From Vulcanimicrobiota bacterium (GTDB lineage Bacteria; Vulcanimicrobiota; Vulcanimicrobiia; Vulcanimicrobiales; Vulcanimicrobiaceae): a DNA stretch of 6,760 bases. The notes under the pieces were generated by a model, which had not been told where the DNA came from, did no database searches, and worked only from the letters and a program-made list of their open reading frames with translations. The DNA lies in the NCBI GenBank assembly GCA_019233415.1, contig JAFAMK010000036.1, forward strand, positions 1 through 6,760, given 5' to 3'. A program made the translations under genes and the position numbers. The stretch's first letter is position 1. Every line of letters begins with the position of its first letter. Positions 5,236 to 6,760 of the stretch are shown in pieces.

Positions 5236-6093
5236 CTAGCGGTGTTCTTCGGCGAAACGGCGGAGCGTGGCGGCGACGGCTGCGGGTTGTTCGTCAGGCG
5301 CGAAGTGGCCGCAGTCCGCAATCGTCGCCAAGGCGAGGTTCGTGAGGCCGGCGGCGCGCAAACCGGCGACATACTGCTCGGGGTGGCCGGTCTCGTGGTC
5401 GCCCCGGATATACAGGACCGGTGTGTCCAGCGAATGCCCTGCCGTGGCGCGATTGTCGGCCTCGTCCTTCGGAAACGCGCGGTAGAAATCGAAACCGGCG
5501 CGGAGCGACTCGTCGCGCGCGTACGCCGCGACGGCGCGCGCACGCACGTCCGGCCTGATGCCGTTCGGACCGGCGAGCGCGTCGAAGAAGAAGTCGAAGT
5601 ACGGCCCTTCGTGCCCGTTCACCAGCGTCTCCGGCAGTTTGGGGATCGCATGGAACGCGAAGTGCCAGATGTGCGGGTTGCGAATCACTTCCTGCCATGG
5701 GTCGATGCCAGGGATCGCGACGTCCATGATGACCGCGGCGCGAAGTTCCGCGGCGTAGGCGCGGAGATAGGCATACACGATCATGCCACCGACGTCGTGG
5801 CCGACCAGGATGACGCGGCCGAGGCCGAGCATTGCGACCAGCGCGCGAATGTGGCCGGCGAGGGTCGTCTTGTCATAGCTGCGCGCCGCGCCGCGCGAGC
5901 GGCCGATCGCGGGTAGGTCCGGAGCGATCGCGTGGACGCCGTCGCCGAATTCCGCCATAACGCCGGCAAATGCGGAACCGTCTTGCGGCCATCCATGCAG
6001 GAGAACGATCGCCGGCGCGTCATCCGGGCCGGTCTCGGCGACGTGGATGGCGAGGCCGTCGACCGCAATCTGTCGATGCCGTATCTGTGCCAT
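5236..6093 (-). CDS. Alpha/beta hydrolase with Asp nucleophile (epoxide hydrolase or haloacid dehalogenase type)
   Basis: This 285-residue cytoplasmic enzyme belongs to the alpha/beta hydrolase superfamily, the normal length for the soluble epoxide hydrolase / fluoroacetate dehalogenase branch. Seen directly: oxyanion-hole motif HGWPQ (33-37); nucleophile elbow GHDVGG (98-103) with Asp100, not Ser, so an alkyl-enzyme ester mechanism is expected; Asp232 in YIRGDHE as likely acid; and His263 in DCGHFAPDEQP as catalytic base. The cap region has WHFAFH (143-148) and FDFYRAFP (201-208); Tyr204 is placed like the ring-opening Tyr of epoxide hydrolases. Such enzymes open epoxides or displace halide; the substrate cannot be decided here. 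The ATG at 6093 fits the family N terminus, but no ribosome binding site is evident before it. The gene is convergent with tRNA-Ser (11 nt apart) and divergent from the epimerase-like gene (53 nt). Confidence 0.92.
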   Translation of the reverse strand: MAQIRHRQIAVDGLAIHVAETGPDDAPAIVLLHGWPQDGSAFAGVMAEFGDGVHAIAPDLPAIGRSRGAARSYDKTTLAGHIRALVAMLGLGRVILVGHDVGGMIVYAYLRAYAAELRAAVIMDVAIPGIDPWQEVIRNPHIWHFAFHAIPKLPETLVNGHEGPYFDFFFDALAGPNGIRPDVRARAVAAYARDESLRAGFDFYRAFPKDEADNRATAGHSLDTPVLYIRGDHETGHPEQYVAGLRAAGLTNLALATIADCGHFAPDEQPAAVAATLRRFAEEHR

Positions 6094-6146
6094 GCAGCCG
6101 TCGTACCCGAATCAGATTCAGCTCGTCATCGGCCGATCGACGTCAT
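6094..6146. promoter_or_regulatory. Short divergent promoter region with two dyads
   Basis: Only 53 bp separate the starts of the hydrolase (minus) and epimerase-like (plus) genes, so promoters for both must overlap here or extend into the coding regions. Two perfect inverted repeats are present: GAATC-A-GATTC (6109-6119) and ATCGGCCGAT (6128-6137). Either could be an operator for a dimeric regulator. No Shine-Dalgarno sequence is obvious on either side, so leaderless transcripts are possible. I found no clear -35/-10 pair. Confidence 0.4.
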
Positions 6147-6760
6147 ATGAAGATCGTGCTTGCCGGTGGGACCGGGGAGCTCGGGAGCCTGATTACGGCG
6201 GCGTATCATGCGGCGGGCGACGAGGTGGTCGTGTTGAGCCGGACGCCGCAGGGGGCGCCGTGGCGTGTCGTCGCATGGGATGGGCGGAGCGACGGGCCGT
6301 GGGGTGCGGAGATCGACGGCGCCGACGTTGTCGTGAATCTAGCTGGGCGGAGCGTGAACTGCCGCTATACGCGGGCGAATCGGCGTGCGATCATGGAGTC
6401 GCGCGTCGATGCGACGCGGGCGGTTGGGCGTGCGGTTGCCGCGGCGACGGTGCCGCCGGCGGTGTGGCTCCAGATGAGCACGGCGACCATCTATGCCCAC
6501 CGGTACGATGCGGCGAACGACGAGGCGAGCGGGATCATCGGTGGCGGGGAGCCGGATGCGCCGCGTGCTTGGGATTTCAGCATCGACGTTGCTCGTGCGT
6601 GGGAAGCGGCGGCGAGTGAGGTGCCGACGCCGCGCACGCGTGTCGTGCTGCTGCGCGCGGCGGTCGTGACGAGCGCGCTTTCCGGCGGTGCGTTCGGCGT
6701 CTTGCTCGCGCTCGTTCGGCGCGGGCTTGGCGGAACGGCCGGTGACGGACGGCAGTGGGT
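6147..6760 (+). CDS. NAD(P)-binding epimerase-like protein, TIGR01777/SDR39U1 type, 3' end missing
   Basis: The first 204 residues of an extended short-chain dehydrogenase/epimerase-like protein related to E. coli YfcH; whole proteins have about 300 residues, so the C-terminal third (DUF1731 region) lies outside the window. Seen directly: Rossmann nucleotide-binding motif AGGTGELG (6-13), where most relatives read GGTGFIG; VVVNLAGRSVNCRYT (61-75) followed by SRVDATRAVG (85-94), the best family signature; STATIY (111-116) at the usual active-site strand, with Tyr116; and the WDFSIDVARAWE helix (142-153). Later residues ALSGGAFGVLLALVRRGLGG match the family's substrate-side loop. The cellular reaction is not established for this family. 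The ATG at 6147 is the natural start since the Rossmann strand begins at once (MKIVLAGG). Codons favour G in third position, unlike the C-biased sigma gene. Confidence 0.9.
   Translation, partial: MKIVLAGGTGELGSLITAAYHAAGDEVVVLSRTPQGAPWRVVAWDGRSDGPWGAEIDGADVVVNLAGRSVNCRYTRANRRAIMESRVDATRAVGRAVAAATVPPAVWLQMSTATIYAHRYDAANDEASGIIGGGEPDAPRAWDFSIDVARAWEAAASEVPTPRTRVVLLRAAVVTSALSGGAFGVLLALVRRGLGGTAGDGRQW

Noticed and set aside
5242..5916. Plus-strand open frame of 224 codons opposite the hydrolase
   Set aside because: Antisense to a gene with an intact catalytic triad; no recognisable motif.

Overview
The window is 6.8 kb of GC-rich, tightly packed bacterial chromosome. Two apparent lipoproteins and a cleavable signal peptide suggest a Gram-negative-type envelope. 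The secreted proteins with Pro/Thr linkers, next to an ECF sigma factor with a YCII/DGPF partner, would fit a lineage such as Eremiobacterota or Acidobacteria. That placement is a weak inference: nothing here fixes the phylum. No transposase, integrase, CRISPR array, defence system or rRNA is visible.

Layout. (1) Positions 1-705, minus strand: N-terminal 235 residues of a family 5 (peptide/nickel-type) ABC transporter solute-binding lipoprotein, running off the left edge. (2) 797-2797, minus strand: a 666-residue lipoprotein with an unrecognised N-terminal domain, a Pro/Thr linker and a beta-propeller-like C-terminal half. (3) 3034-3360, minus strand: a 108-residue secreted protein of unknown family. 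(4) 3505-3867 and 3864-5156, plus strand: a two-gene cassette of a YCII/DGPF-type protein and an ECF sigma factor with the long helical C-terminal extension typical of the ECF42 class. The two genes overlap by four bases, and a candidate ECF-type promoter precedes them. (5) 5135-5224, plus strand: tRNA-Ser(UGA), whose first 22 bases are also the last 22 bases of the sigma-factor gene. (6) 5236-6093, minus strand: an alpha/beta hydrolase with an Asp nucleophile (epoxide hydrolase or dehalogenase type), convergent on the tRNA and ending 11 nt from it. (7) 6147-6760, plus strand: an NAD(P)-binding epimerase-like protein (TIGR01777/SDR39U1 type), divergent from the hydrolase and cut by the right edge.

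How the genes work together. The only clear functional unit is the YCII/sigma pair: probable translational coupling, a possible autoregulated promoter, and no anti-sigma gene beside it. The C-terminal extension presumably replaces the anti-sigma factor. The left-hand genes share an orientation and export signals but are separated by gaps with their own ribosome binding sites, so no common operon is claimed. The strongest oddities are the overlap of coding sequence and tRNA and the modular 666-residue lipoprotein. No wholly new multi-gene system is evident.
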